Made by a program: the position numbers and the translations under genes. Below, piece after piece: positions 5,314 to 12,834 of a stretch of DNA of 64,000 bases (position 1 is its first letter; each line of letters begins with the position of its first letter). The stretch spans positions 49,457-113,456 of the forward strand of contig CANQQU010000001.1 of the NCBI GenBank assembly GCA_947626085.1, given 5' to 3'. The notes beneath the pieces were generated by a model. That model ran no database searches and was not told the DNA's origin. It saw nothing but the letters and a program-made list of their open reading frames with translations. The DNA comes from an uncultured Oscillospiraceae bacterium (GTDB lineage Bacteria > Bacillota > Clostridia > Oscillospirales > Oscillospiraceae).

Positions 5314-7557
5314 TTACATCGGGAAGGTCAAAACGGCCTTGAACAGGTCCCCGTCCACGGTCAGCTCCAGCATGCCGTGCTGCAGCTCCATCAGGCTTTT
5401 GGCGATGTTCAGCCCCAGGCCGCTGCCTTCGGTGTTCCGGGAGGCGTCGTCCCGGACGAACCGCTCCAGCAGCTCCTCGCCGGTGTGGCGCAGCTGCTCC
5501 CGGGACACGTTTTTGATGGAGAGCCGCGCCCGGTAGCCCTCCTGGGCCAGCTCGATATACACCCGGGTCCCCGGCAGGGCGTACTTGACGGCGTTGCTCA
5601 GCAGATTGCTCATCACCCGCCAGCACAGCCGCCCGTCGGCCTGGATCCACACCGGCTCCTTGGGCGGATCGAACACCACGGTCAGATCGGCCCCGGCCAG
5701 CTTATCGGAAAACTCGCCCAGCGCCTGGGTGACGGCCTCGACCAGGTCCAGCCTCTGGATCTCCGCGGTGAGGTTGCCGGTGGAGGCCTTGCTCATCTCC
5801 ATCAGGTCGTCGATGAGCTTCTTCATCCGCTGGCTCTGCCGGTCCAGCACCTCCAGATAGGAGGCCCGCTCCTGGGGATCATCCGTTTTTTGTAATAAGT
5901 CGACATAATTGATAATGGAGGTCAGGGGCGTTTTGATGTCGTGGGACACGTTGGTGATCAGCTCCGCCTTCATCCGCTCGGAGCGCATCTGCTTCTGGGC
6001 GGCCTGGATGGCGGCGTCGCCCAGGGTGTTGAGGGCTTGGGCAAAGTCCTTGAAGCTGCCGATGAGATACTTTCCGTCCACCTTCTCGTTCAGGTCCCCC
6101 TGGCTCATCCGCTTGGCCCCCTTCAGGAGCAGGCCAAAGCTGTAGGAGCCGTAGAGTACCACCAGGACGCACACCACGATCGCCCAGAGGATCCAGAACA
6201 GCCCGGATCCCCGGAACAGATGCCAGGTGCCGAACAGCAGCACAAAGAACAGCCCCATGCCCACAAGCAGCCACTGCCAGATCAGGGGCAGCAGCTCGTA
6301 GATCCGGCGGATAAACCGGCCCACGGCCCGGAACGCCCCGCCGATCAGCCCTACCACGCCGTGCTTCCAGAGCCATTTCAGCCCCCGCAGGAGCATCCTC
6401 AGGCAGAAGCCCACGGCGCTGTGCCGCAGCCAGTAGAAATCCTTCGTCTTGAACTGGGCTGCCGCCGCAAAGCAGAAGCCCACGAACAGCAGGCACCCGG
6501 CCAGGGCGCACACCACCGCCAGGCACAGGGCCCCGGCGTTCATCGAGATGGGGGAGTTTACATAATTTGAAAAATAGCTCGAGTCAAAGGCGTAGTCCAG
6601 CAGCCGAAAGACGTAGACCAGCTCAATCTCCGCCAGGACTGTCCCCAGGGCGTACAGGTCCAGAGGCAGCCGGTTCAGCCCCCCTGGGACGATCTCCTCC
6701 CGGCCCTTCTTCCGGCCGGCGGCGCAGCACAGGTACACCGCCGTCACGGCGAACAGCAGCAGCCCCCCGATCAGCAGGCCGATCATCCAATACCGGCTCC
6801 CGACTAGGTACTCCAAAAGGACGATCCGCAGATCCTGGAAGGCCCCCTGGGGCAGATAGACCTTCACCCGGTAATGCTCCTGGGTGGTCACCTGGCCCAG
6901 CCGGATGACGTTGACGTGGCCAAGCGTTTCGTCGTAATATGCCATGACGAAGATACTGTCCACGTCCTGAACCTGCTCCTCAGTCAGTCCATCCTGGCGA
7001 TGGCCGCCGGTGGTGGGGGCAGTGGTATTCGGTTCCCCAGTAAATGCCATGTCGGGGAGCCACAGGCTGCCGTCCTCGGGCAGATCCCATCCGTCCCAGA
7101 TGACCTCCCCCTCCGGGGATACCCAGTACTGCTCTCCGTCCTCATGGACCTGCATGTGGCCGTAGACTCCAAAAGAACGGTAATACACCCCACGAATGGC
7201 AAAGTCATAGACCTGGGGGTACGGCCCCGGCCCCCGGGTATCCGCCAGGACCTTGCCTGACGGGTCCGTGATCACATAGGCCCCCGAAGTAACGGCGTCC
7301 ATATTGCTGCCGTTGTATAAAACCTGGAGCTGCGGGGCGTTGCAGCCCCCCAGCTGCCCGGACAGTTCCCGCCCCAGCTGGCCGTTGGCCCAGGAGTACG
7401 CCAGATCGTTTTTCCGGTCCTCCAGGACGCTGTCGGGGTCCGTGTACACATCCGTGGATGCCATTAGCGCCACCAGCACCCCGCTGCCCAGACTCACCAG
7501 CAGGGCGCAGGCGCACAGCAGCACCGCCAAAAACTTCATGGGAATGGAGTAGCGCAT
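5314..7557 (-). CDS. Multi-pass membrane sensor histidine kinase
   Basis: This 747-residue kinase senses an unknown signal and probably phosphorylates the regulator encoded just upstream. One N-terminal helix (about 7-29) and an extracytoplasmic region of about 230 residues are followed by some five further helices (about 255-480). A HAMP-like linker leads to the DHp domain, whose phospho-acceptor is His539 in NVSHDIKTPLTS. The ATPase domain has the N box NLLSNAVKYA and the G2 box GSGLGL. The start is one base after the regulator stop codon, with GGAGGG inside the regulator gene, which implies coupled translation. The repeat element at 5036-5313 begins immediately behind the stop codon. Confidence 0.92.
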   Translation of the reverse strand: MRYSIPMKFLAVLLCACALLVSLGSGVLVALMASTDVYTDPDSVLEDRKNDLAYSWANGQLGRELSGQLGGCNAPQLQVLYNGSNMDAVTSGAYVITDPSGKVLADTRGPGPYPQVYDFAIRGVYYRSFGVYGHMQVHEDGEQYWVSPEGEVIWDGWDLPEDGSLWLPDMAFTGEPNTTAPTTGGHRQDGLTEEQVQDVDSIFVMAYYDETLGHVNVIRLGQVTTQEHYRVKVYLPQGAFQDLRIVLLEYLVGSRYWMIGLLIGGLLLFAVTAVYLCCAAGRKKGREEIVPGGLNRLPLDLYALGTVLAEIELVYVFRLLDYAFDSSYFSNYVNSPISMNAGALCLAVVCALAGCLLFVGFCFAAAAQFKTKDFYWLRHSAVGFCLRMLLRGLKWLWKHGVVGLIGGAFRAVGRFIRRIYELLPLIWQWLLVGMGLFFVLLFGTWHLFRGSGLFWILWAIVVCVLVVLYGSYSFGLLLKGAKRMSQGDLNEKVDGKYLIGSFKDFAQALNTLGDAAIQAAQKQMRSERMKAELITNVSHDIKTPLTSIINYVDLLQKTDDPQERASYLEVLDRQSQRMKKLIDDLMEMSKASTGNLTAEIQRLDLVEAVTQALGEFSDKLAGADLTVVFDPPKEPVWIQADGRLCWRVMSNLLSNAVKYALPGTRVYIELAQEGYRARLSIKNVSREQLRHTGEELLERFVRDDASRNTEGSGLGLNIAKSLMELQHGMLELTVDGDLFKAVLTFPM

Positions 7558-7558
7558 A

Positions 7559-8251
7559 TCAGTTCCCTCCGTCCATTTTGTACCCCTGGCCCCAGACCAC
7601 CTTCAGATACCGGGGCTGGGAGGGGTTGATCTCGATTTTTTCCCGCAGATGCCGGATGTGGACCGCCACGGAGCCCTCGCTGCCCAGGGCGGCCTCCTGC
7701 CACACGGCCTCGTACAGCTCCCGGGTGGAGAAGACCTTCCCCGGGCTTTTCATCATCAGCCGGAGGATGCTGTACTCCGTGGGGGTCAGGGAAATGGGCT
7801 CGCCGTCCACGGTGACGGTCTTGGACCCGTCGTCCAGGGTCACGCCTCCCACGGTCAGGGCATTGGACGCCTCCACCCGGCTGCCCAGCCGGGCGTACCG
7901 CCGGAGGTGGGACCGGACCCGGGCCAGCACCTCCACCGGCACAAAGGGCTTGGTGATGTAGTCGTCCGCCCCGATGTTCAGCCCCAGCACCATGTCCTCC
8001 GTCTCGCTCTTGGCGGTGAGGAACAAAATGGGGGCGTTGGATATTTTCCGAATCTCGGAGGTGGCGGTGATGCCGTCCATCTGGGGCATCATAATGTCCA
8101 TCAGGATCAGGGAGACGTCCTCCCGCTGGACGATTTGCAGCGCCTCCCGTCCGGTGTAGGCTTCCAAGAGGCGGTAGCCCTCCGGCGCGAGATAGATCTT
8201 TAAGGCGTTGACGATATCCGGCTGGTCGTCGCAAATCAGGATGGTATACAT
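7559..8251 (-). CDS. OmpR/PhoB-family response regulator
   Basis: This 230-residue DNA-binding regulator has a receiver domain with the acidic pair Asp9-Asp10, the phosphorylation site Asp52 in LILMDIMMPQMDG and the conserved lysine in ITKPF. A winged-helix output domain follows, with SLTPTEYSILRLM and VAVHIRHLREKI. It pairs with the kinase that starts one base after its stop codon. Its promoter has three CTTAAA boxes spaced as OmpR-type sites, so autoregulation is likely, and the same array precedes the GT2 gene at 3752. The ATG is preceded by AGAAAGAGAGGCC. Confidence 0.95.
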   Translation of the reverse strand: MYTILICDDQPDIVNALKIYLAPEGYRLLEAYTGREALQIVQREDVSLILMDIMMPQMDGITATSEIRKISNAPILFLTAKSETEDMVLGLNIGADDYITKPFVPVEVLARVRSHLRRYARLGSRVEASNALTVGGVTLDDGSKTVTVDGEPISLTPTEYSILRLMMKSPGKVFSTRELYEAVWQEAALGSEGSVAVHIRHLREKIEINPSQPRYLKVVWGQGYKMDGGN

Positions 8252-8282
8252 GAGGCGGCCTCTCTTTCTGTTTTCTGAAAAT

Positions 8283-8339
8283 ATTATAGCAACCGGAACT
8301 TTAAGAATAAAGAGGGAAAATCCTTAAGATTTCTTTAAG
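8283..8339 (-). promoter_or_regulatory. Two-component operon promoter with three CTTAAA boxes
   Basis: Reading leftward from 8339 the order is CTTAAA, 5 bases, CTTAAG, 17 bases, CTTAAA, 11 bases, then TATAAT at 8288-8283. This matches the array at 3778-3834 in box order, all three spacings and orientation. The box cluster also ends seven bases before the -35 of the divergent mscS promoter, so it may act on both sides. Confidence 0.78.
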
Positions 8340-8345
8340 GCCCCC

Positions 8346-8374
8346 TTGCGCGGCGCCTTTTTTCCCGCTATAAT
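8346..8374 (+). promoter_or_regulatory. mscS-purB promoter
   Basis: TTGCGC (8346-8351) and TATAAT (8369-8374) are separated by 17 bases. The start codon follows about 46 bases later. Confidence 0.7.
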
Positions 8375-8420
8375 AATAGCGCGGCCGGGGGCCGACACTG
8401 AATATCACGGGGGCTTACTT

Positions 8421-9236
8421 ATGCTGGAAGCCATTCAATCCTGGGGCGCCACGGCGGGGAGCTATCTGGTGGAAAATCTCATTCCCGCCGTCTGCATCAC
8501 CGCTGTGGGCCTGCTGGTCAACAACATCGTTCTGCGCCTGACCAAGAAGGCGCTGGGCCGCTCCAAGTTGGAAAAGGTGGCCCACAGCCTGATCATCTCC
8601 GTGGTCCAGGCGGCGCTGGTGATCATTCTGGTGGTCTCGGTGGCGGCCAAGCTGGGCATCGACGTGACCAGCATCGTGGCCCTGGCCAGTGTGCTGACCC
8701 TGGCCCTGTCTCTGGCCCTGCAAAACGCCCTGACCAACGTCATCGGCGGCTTCACCCTGCTCTACACCCACCCCTTCGCCTCCGGCGACTATGTGGAGAT
8801 CGCCGGCCAGGCCGGGACGGTAATGGAGATCGGCCTGGCCTATACCAAACTTGCCACCATCGACAATAAGGTGGTCTCCATTCCCAACAGCGCCGTGGTG
8901 GCGGCGGAGATCATCAATTTCTCCGAGGGGGGCATCCGCCGGATCGATCTGCACGTCTCCTGCTCCTATGACACCCCGGTGGACGAGGTACTCTCCGCCC
9001 TTCTGGAGGCGGCCAGGGAAGGGGACACGGTGCTGTCGGACCCCGAGCCCTTCGCCGGCGTCCGGGAGTACGGGGACAGCGCCATCATCTATGAGCTGCA
9101 GGTCTGGTGCGCCTGCTCGGATTACTGGGCCACCCACTTCGGCACCAACAAGCGGATCAAGGAGATCTTCGACGACCGGGGCCTGGAAATGACCTACCCC
9201 CATCTGAACGTCCACATTCAAAAGGAAAATCAATAA
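8421..9236 (+). CDS. mscS: Small-conductance mechanosensitive channel
   Basis: This 271-residue membrane protein is a MscS-type channel that releases solutes on hypo-osmotic shock. Three hydrophobic helices are visible (about 14-32, 52-75 and 80-110). The third is the pore helix, with the alternating small residues LALSLALQNALTNVIGGF, and leads into the beta domain beginning PFASGDYVEIAG. The C-terminal vestibule region ends at HLNVHIQKENQ. The start chosen is the ATG at 8421, behind GGGGGCTTACTT; an earlier in-frame start would overlap the promoter. purB follows after 18 bases and probably shares the transcript. Confidence 0.93.
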   Translation: MLEAIQSWGATAGSYLVENLIPAVCITAVGLLVNNIVLRLTKKALGRSKLEKVAHSLIISVVQAALVIILVVSVAAKLGIDVTSIVALASVLTLALSLALQNALTNVIGGFTLLYTHPFASGDYVEIAGQAGTVMEIGLAYTKLATIDNKVVSIPNSAVVAAEIINFSEGGIRRIDLHVSCSYDTPVDEVLSALLEAAREGDTVLSDPEPFAGVREYGDSAIIYELQVWCACSDYWATHFGTNKRIKEIFDDRGLEMTYPHLNVHIQKENQ

Positions 9237-9254
9237 AATATATAAGGAGTTTTT

Positions 9255-10685
9255 ATGGAGCACGACACCTATGTTTCCCCCCTGTCCACCCGCTATGCCA
9301 GCCCGGAGATGCAGCACCTCTTTTCCGAGGATTTCAAATTCCGCACCTGGCGGCGGCTGTGGATCGCCCTGGCCCGGGCGGAGATGGTCCTGGGCCTGGA
9401 CGTGACCCAGGAGCAGATCGACGAGCTGGAGGCCCACAAGGACGACATCAACTATGAGGCTGCCCAGGCCCGGGAGCGGCAGGTCCGCCACGATGTGATG
9501 AGCCATGTCTACGCCTACGGCCTTCAGTGCCCCAAGGCGGCGGGAATTCTCCACCTGGGGGCCACCTCCTGCTACGTCGGGGACAATACGGACATCATCA
9601 TTCTCCGCCGGGCGGGGGAGCTGGTGCTGAAAAAGGCCGCCCAGGTGGTGAAAAATCTGTCGGCCTTTGCCGAGACCTACAAAAACCTGCCCTGTCTGGG
9701 CTATACCCACCTCCAGGCCGCCCAGCTCACCACCATGGGCAAGCGGGCCACCCTGTGGATCAACGAGCTGATCCAGGACATGGAGAATCTGGACTTCCAG
9801 CTCTCCCGGCTGCGGCTCTTAGGCTCCAAGGGCACTACCGGCACCCAGGCCTCCTTTATGGAGCTGTTTGGCGGCGACGAGGAGAAAATCAAGCGGATGG
9901 AGGAGCTCATTGCCCGGGAAATGGGCTTTGAGGGCGTGGTCCCTGTGTCCGGCCAGACCTATTCCCGGAAGGTGGACAGCTATATGCTGGGGGTGCTGTC
10001 CGGCTTTGCCCAGAGCGCCATGAAATTTGGCAACGATCTGCGAATTTTGCAGTCCTTCGAGGAGCTGGAGGAGCCCTTTGAAAAGGACCAGATCGGCTCC
10101 TCCGCCATGCCCTACAAGCGCAACCCCATGCGCTCCGAGCGAATTTGCGCCCTGGCCCGGTATGTGATCTGCGACAGCCTGAACCCGGCCTTCACCGCCG
10201 GCACCCAGTGGATGGAGCGGACCCTGGACGACTCCGCCAACAAGCGGATTTCTGTCAGCGAGGCGTTTCTGGCGGTGGACGCCATTTTGAATCTGTATAT
10301 GAACGTGTCGGCGAACCTGGTGGTCTACGAGCAGGTGGTCCGCCGCCGGGTGATGGAGAAGCTGCCCTTCATGGCCACGGAGAATATCCTAATGGAGTCC
10401 GTGAAGCGGGGCGGCAACCGGCAAGAGCTCCACGAGGCCCTGCGGGTCCACTCCCACGCCGCCGCCGCCAAGGTCAAGCTGGAGGGCGGCCGGAATGACC
10501 TCATTGACCGGATCGCTTCCGATCCCCGCTTCCCCCTGACCCGGGCGGAGATCGAGGCGACTCTGGACCCCGCCGCCTTTACGGGCCGGGCCGGCAGCCA
10601 GGTCACGGAATTTTTGGAAACCGTGGCGGGCCCCGTGGTCGCCCGATTCGGCGGCGAAAATTTGGAAGCGGCAGTCAATCTGTAA
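9255..10685 (+). CDS. purB: Adenylosuccinate lyase
   Basis: This cytosolic enzyme of purine synthesis splits SAICAR to AICAR and adenylosuccinate to AMP, releasing fumarate in both. The 476-residue length is typical. The family signature is SSAMPYKRNPMRSE (near residues 284-297), with the catalytic serine in the mobile loop, and the N-terminal STRYASPEM and the central TSCYVGDNTD blocks are conserved. AAGGAG stands eight bases ahead of the ATG. It follows mscS closely and ends at an intrinsic terminator. Confidence 0.97.
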   Translation: MEHDTYVSPLSTRYASPEMQHLFSEDFKFRTWRRLWIALARAEMVLGLDVTQEQIDELEAHKDDINYEAAQARERQVRHDVMSHVYAYGLQCPKAAGILHLGATSCYVGDNTDIIILRRAGELVLKKAAQVVKNLSAFAETYKNLPCLGYTHLQAAQLTTMGKRATLWINELIQDMENLDFQLSRLRLLGSKGTTGTQASFMELFGGDEEKIKRMEELIAREMGFEGVVPVSGQTYSRKVDSYMLGVLSGFAQSAMKFGNDLRILQSFEELEEPFEKDQIGSSAMPYKRNPMRSERICALARYVICDSLNPAFTAGTQWMERTLDDSANKRISVSEAFLAVDAILNLYMNVSANLVVYEQVVRRRVMEKLPFMATENILMESVKRGGNRQELHEALRVHSHAAAAKVKLEGGRNDLIDRIASDPRFPLTRAEIEATLDPAAFTGRAGSQVTEFLETVAGPVVARFGGENLEAAVNL

Positions 10686-10690
10686 AAATT

Positions 10691-10715
10691 CCGGCCCGAA
10701 AGGGCCGGATTTTTT
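10691..10715 (+). terminator. Intrinsic terminator after purB
   Basis: CCGGCCC and GGGCCGG form a stem with a GAAA loop followed by ATTTTTTCC and a second run of seven T. Confidence 0.9.
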
Positions 10716-10794
10716 CCGTTTTTTTATGTAGCTTTTTGGGAGAAAACAGTATATAATGGGAAAGCTGAAAATATAGATAAAGCGAGGAACCTCC

Positions 10795-12141
10795 ATGGAC
10801 GAACAGGAACTGAAATTTAAAAAAATGACGGAACCCCCGGTGGAGAAACTGATCTGCTCCCTGGCGGTGCCCTGCATCATCAGTATGCTGGTCACCAGCT
10901 TTTACAACATGGCGGATACCTTCTTTGTGGGCATGCTGAAAAGCAACGCCGCCACCGGCGCGGTGGGCGTGGTGTTTTCCATGATGGCGGTGATCCAGGC
11001 GGTGGGCTTTTTCTTCGGCCACGGCAGCGGAAACTATATCTCCCGGGAGCTGGGGGAGAAAAACTACGAGGAAGCTTCCAAAATGGCCTCCACCGGCTTT
11101 TTTTCCGCCCTGGCCACCGGCGTGGTGATCTGCGTGCTGGGGCAGATCTTCCTGGAGCCCCTGGCCTACGCCCTGGGCTCCACGGATACCATTCTGCCCC
11201 ACGCCATGGCCTATCTCCGGGCCATCCTCTTCGGCGCCCCCTGGATGACCGCCTCCCTGGTGCTGAATAACCAGCTCCGGTTCCAGGGCAGCGCCTCCTA
11301 TGCCATGGTGGGCATCACCGCCGGGGCCGTGCTGAATATCGCACTGGACCCGGTGATGATCTTCTGGATGAATTTGGGCGTGGCGGGAGCCGGCTGGGCC
11401 ACCATTATCAGCCAGTTTGTCAGCTTCCTGCTGCTGTTGGGAGGCACCTTCCGGGGCAGCAATATCAGCATCCGGCCCTCCAAATATCAGTTCAAGTTCT
11501 TCTATTATAAAATGATCGTCAAGGGCGGTCTTCCCTCCCTGGCCCGGCAGGGCCTGGCGTCCCTGGCTACCATCGCCGTGAACCACGCCGCCGGACCCTA
11601 CGGGGATGCGGTGATCGGGGCCATGGGCGTGGTCCAGCGGATCACCACCGCCGGCAGCTCCGCCATGATCGGCTTCGGCCAGGGCTTCCAGCCGGTGTGC
11701 GGCTTCAACTATGGCGCCAAGCTCTATGATCGGGTGCGGCAGGGCTTCCGATTCTGCGTCAAGGTCTCCTTCGTGGTGCTGCTGGCCCTCAGCGCCCTGG
11801 GCTTTGTGTTTGCCCCCCAGCTGATCGCCCTTTTCCGGAACGACCCGGAGGTGGTGGAATGCGGAGCCCTGGCCCTGCGGATCCAGTGCGTCACCTTCCC
11901 GGCCCAGTGCTGGATCATCAACAGCAATATGATGCAGCAGGCCATCGGCCGGACGGGGCCCGCCACCTTCCTGGCGGCGGCAAGGCAGGGCATTTTCCTG
12001 ATCCCCCTGGTGATGCTGCTGCCCAGGCTGGGCATGGGGCTGCTGGGCATCCAGTCGGCCCAGGCCATTTCGGACCTGCTGACCCTGGCCTGCGCCATTC
12101 CGCTGCAAATCTGGGTGATGAAGACCTTGGAACGAGAATAA
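10795..12141 (+). CDS. MATE-family efflux transporter
   Basis: This 448-residue polytopic protein has the twelve-helix two-lobe layout of the multidrug and toxic compound extrusion family and exchanges a drug or metabolite for sodium or protons. MATE features include TSFYNMADTFFVGML near the N-terminus, AVGVVFSMMAVIQAVGFFFG and the second-half block MIGFGQGFQPVCGFNYGAK. The substrate cannot be told from sequence. The start has GAGGAACCTCC before the ATG, and a TATAAT -10 box stands at 10752-10757 without a clear -35. A repeat end sits directly behind the stop codon. Confidence 0.93.
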   Translation: MDEQELKFKKMTEPPVEKLICSLAVPCIISMLVTSFYNMADTFFVGMLKSNAATGAVGVVFSMMAVIQAVGFFFGHGSGNYISRELGEKNYEEASKMASTGFFSALATGVVICVLGQIFLEPLAYALGSTDTILPHAMAYLRAILFGAPWMTASLVLNNQLRFQGSASYAMVGITAGAVLNIALDPVMIFWMNLGVAGAGWATIISQFVSFLLLLGGTFRGSNISIRPSKYQFKFFYYKMIVKGGLPSLARQGLASLATIAVNHAAGPYGDAVIGAMGVVQRITTAGSSAMIGFGQGFQPVCGFNYGAKLYDRVRQGFRFCVKVSFVVLLALSALGFVFAPQLIALFRNDPEVVECGALALRIQCVTFPAQCWIINSNMMQQAIGRTGPATFLAAARQGIFLIPLVMLLPRLGMGLLGIQSAQAISDLLTLACAIPLQIWVMKTLERE

Positions 12142-12170
12142 AGGTGACGTGGGTTCGATTTCCGTCACCT
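12142..12170. repeat. Solo copy of the MITE-like repeat end
   Basis: Bases 12146-12170 are an exact 25-bp inverted copy of 5036-5060. Here AGGTGACG and CGTCACCT flank a 13-base loop TGGGTTCGATTTC, so the RNA would form an 8-bp minihelix like a tRNA acceptor with a T-loop. It begins at the base after the MATE stop codon, as the full element begins right after the kinase stop codon at 5314. Confidence 0.7.
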
Positions 12171-12176
12171 AAAGCC

Positions 12177-12198
12177 AAGGGCCGGGAAACCGGCCCTT
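12177..12198. terminator. Hairpin between convergent genes
   Basis: AAGGGCCGG and CCGGCCCTT form a 9-bp stem with a GAAA loop between the MATE gene and the convergent DUF3786 gene. A T-run is lacking on both sides, so termination strength is doubtful. Confidence 0.5.
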
Positions 12199-12224
12199 GA
12201 GAATTTCCACTTCCTCACAAAAGT

Positions 12225-12833
12225 TTACATAAAACTTTTAATGTGGGAGATCAACAAATCTCCCGCCACGACCCGATCCTCCGCTTTGAACCCGGATGAA
12301 AAGTTATCGGAGTACAGGACCTGGGCGCTGGGGGGAAATTCCTCATCCCCGGCCCAGAGCAGGAGCTGCATCCGGTACGGCCCGATCAGCTGAAACTGGT
12401 ATCCGGCGTCCCCGTGGCCGGCCGGTTCCCCTCCGGCGGCCTGGGCCGCCTTTTGGAAGGCCGGCAGCCGGGTGGCGAAGGTGAAGGCCGCCCGGGTCAA
12501 TACCCGTCCGGTGTAGGGCTGAATGTACAGCTCCCCCCAGGGCATTTCCCGGAAGGTCTTCCACTGACCCAGCCAGGGAAGGTCCCGCCCCTCCAGCAGG
12601 TAGCGCAGCAGGAAGGTCTGGGCCGGCAGGGGCGGGGTTTTGCCGCCGTCCAGGGGCTCCAGGGCATAGGGCTCCGGCGTCAGAGCATAGCGGCGGCCCA
12701 GAAGATTTACATCATACCTTTCTCCGTCCCAAATTTCCTCACCCAGTCGGACCTGGGCATCCTTTGGGTCCAGGGCGGCAAACAGGGCGGCATAGTGGGC
12801 GAAGGGGACCTCTTCCTTGTGATTTTCCGGCAT
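12225..12833 (-). CDS. DUF3786 domain protein at the end of the acs cluster
   Basis: This 202-residue soluble protein belongs to DUF3786, with the blocks PLPAQTFLLRYLLEG and MQLLLWAGDEEFPPS. It shares the fold-defining GDEEF segment with the copy at 1159-1794. The preferred ATG at 12833 follows one base after the acsV stop codon, with AGGAGG inside the end of acsV; a start 39 bases earlier would overlap acsV without its own binding site. Its position suggests a role in corrinoid or metallocentre handling for the pathway, but that is inference. Confidence 0.75.
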   Translation of the reverse strand: MPENHKEEVPFAHYAALFAALDPKDAQVRLGEEIWDGERYDVNLLGRRYALTPEPYALEPLDGGKTPPLPAQTFLLRYLLEGRDLPWLGQWKTFREMPWGELYIQPYTGRVLTRAAFTFATRLPAFQKAAQAAGGEPAGHGDAGYQFQLIGPYRMQLLLWAGDEEFPPSAQVLYSDNFSSGFKAEDRVVAGDLLISHIKSFM

Positions 12834-12834
12834 G

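Noticed and set aside
12142..12170. tRNA or tmRNA gene at the T-arm-like sequence
   Set aside because: There is an acceptor-like stem and a T-loop motif, but no D arm, anticodon arm or the normal 5-bp T stem, and the same sequence recurs as the end of a repeat.
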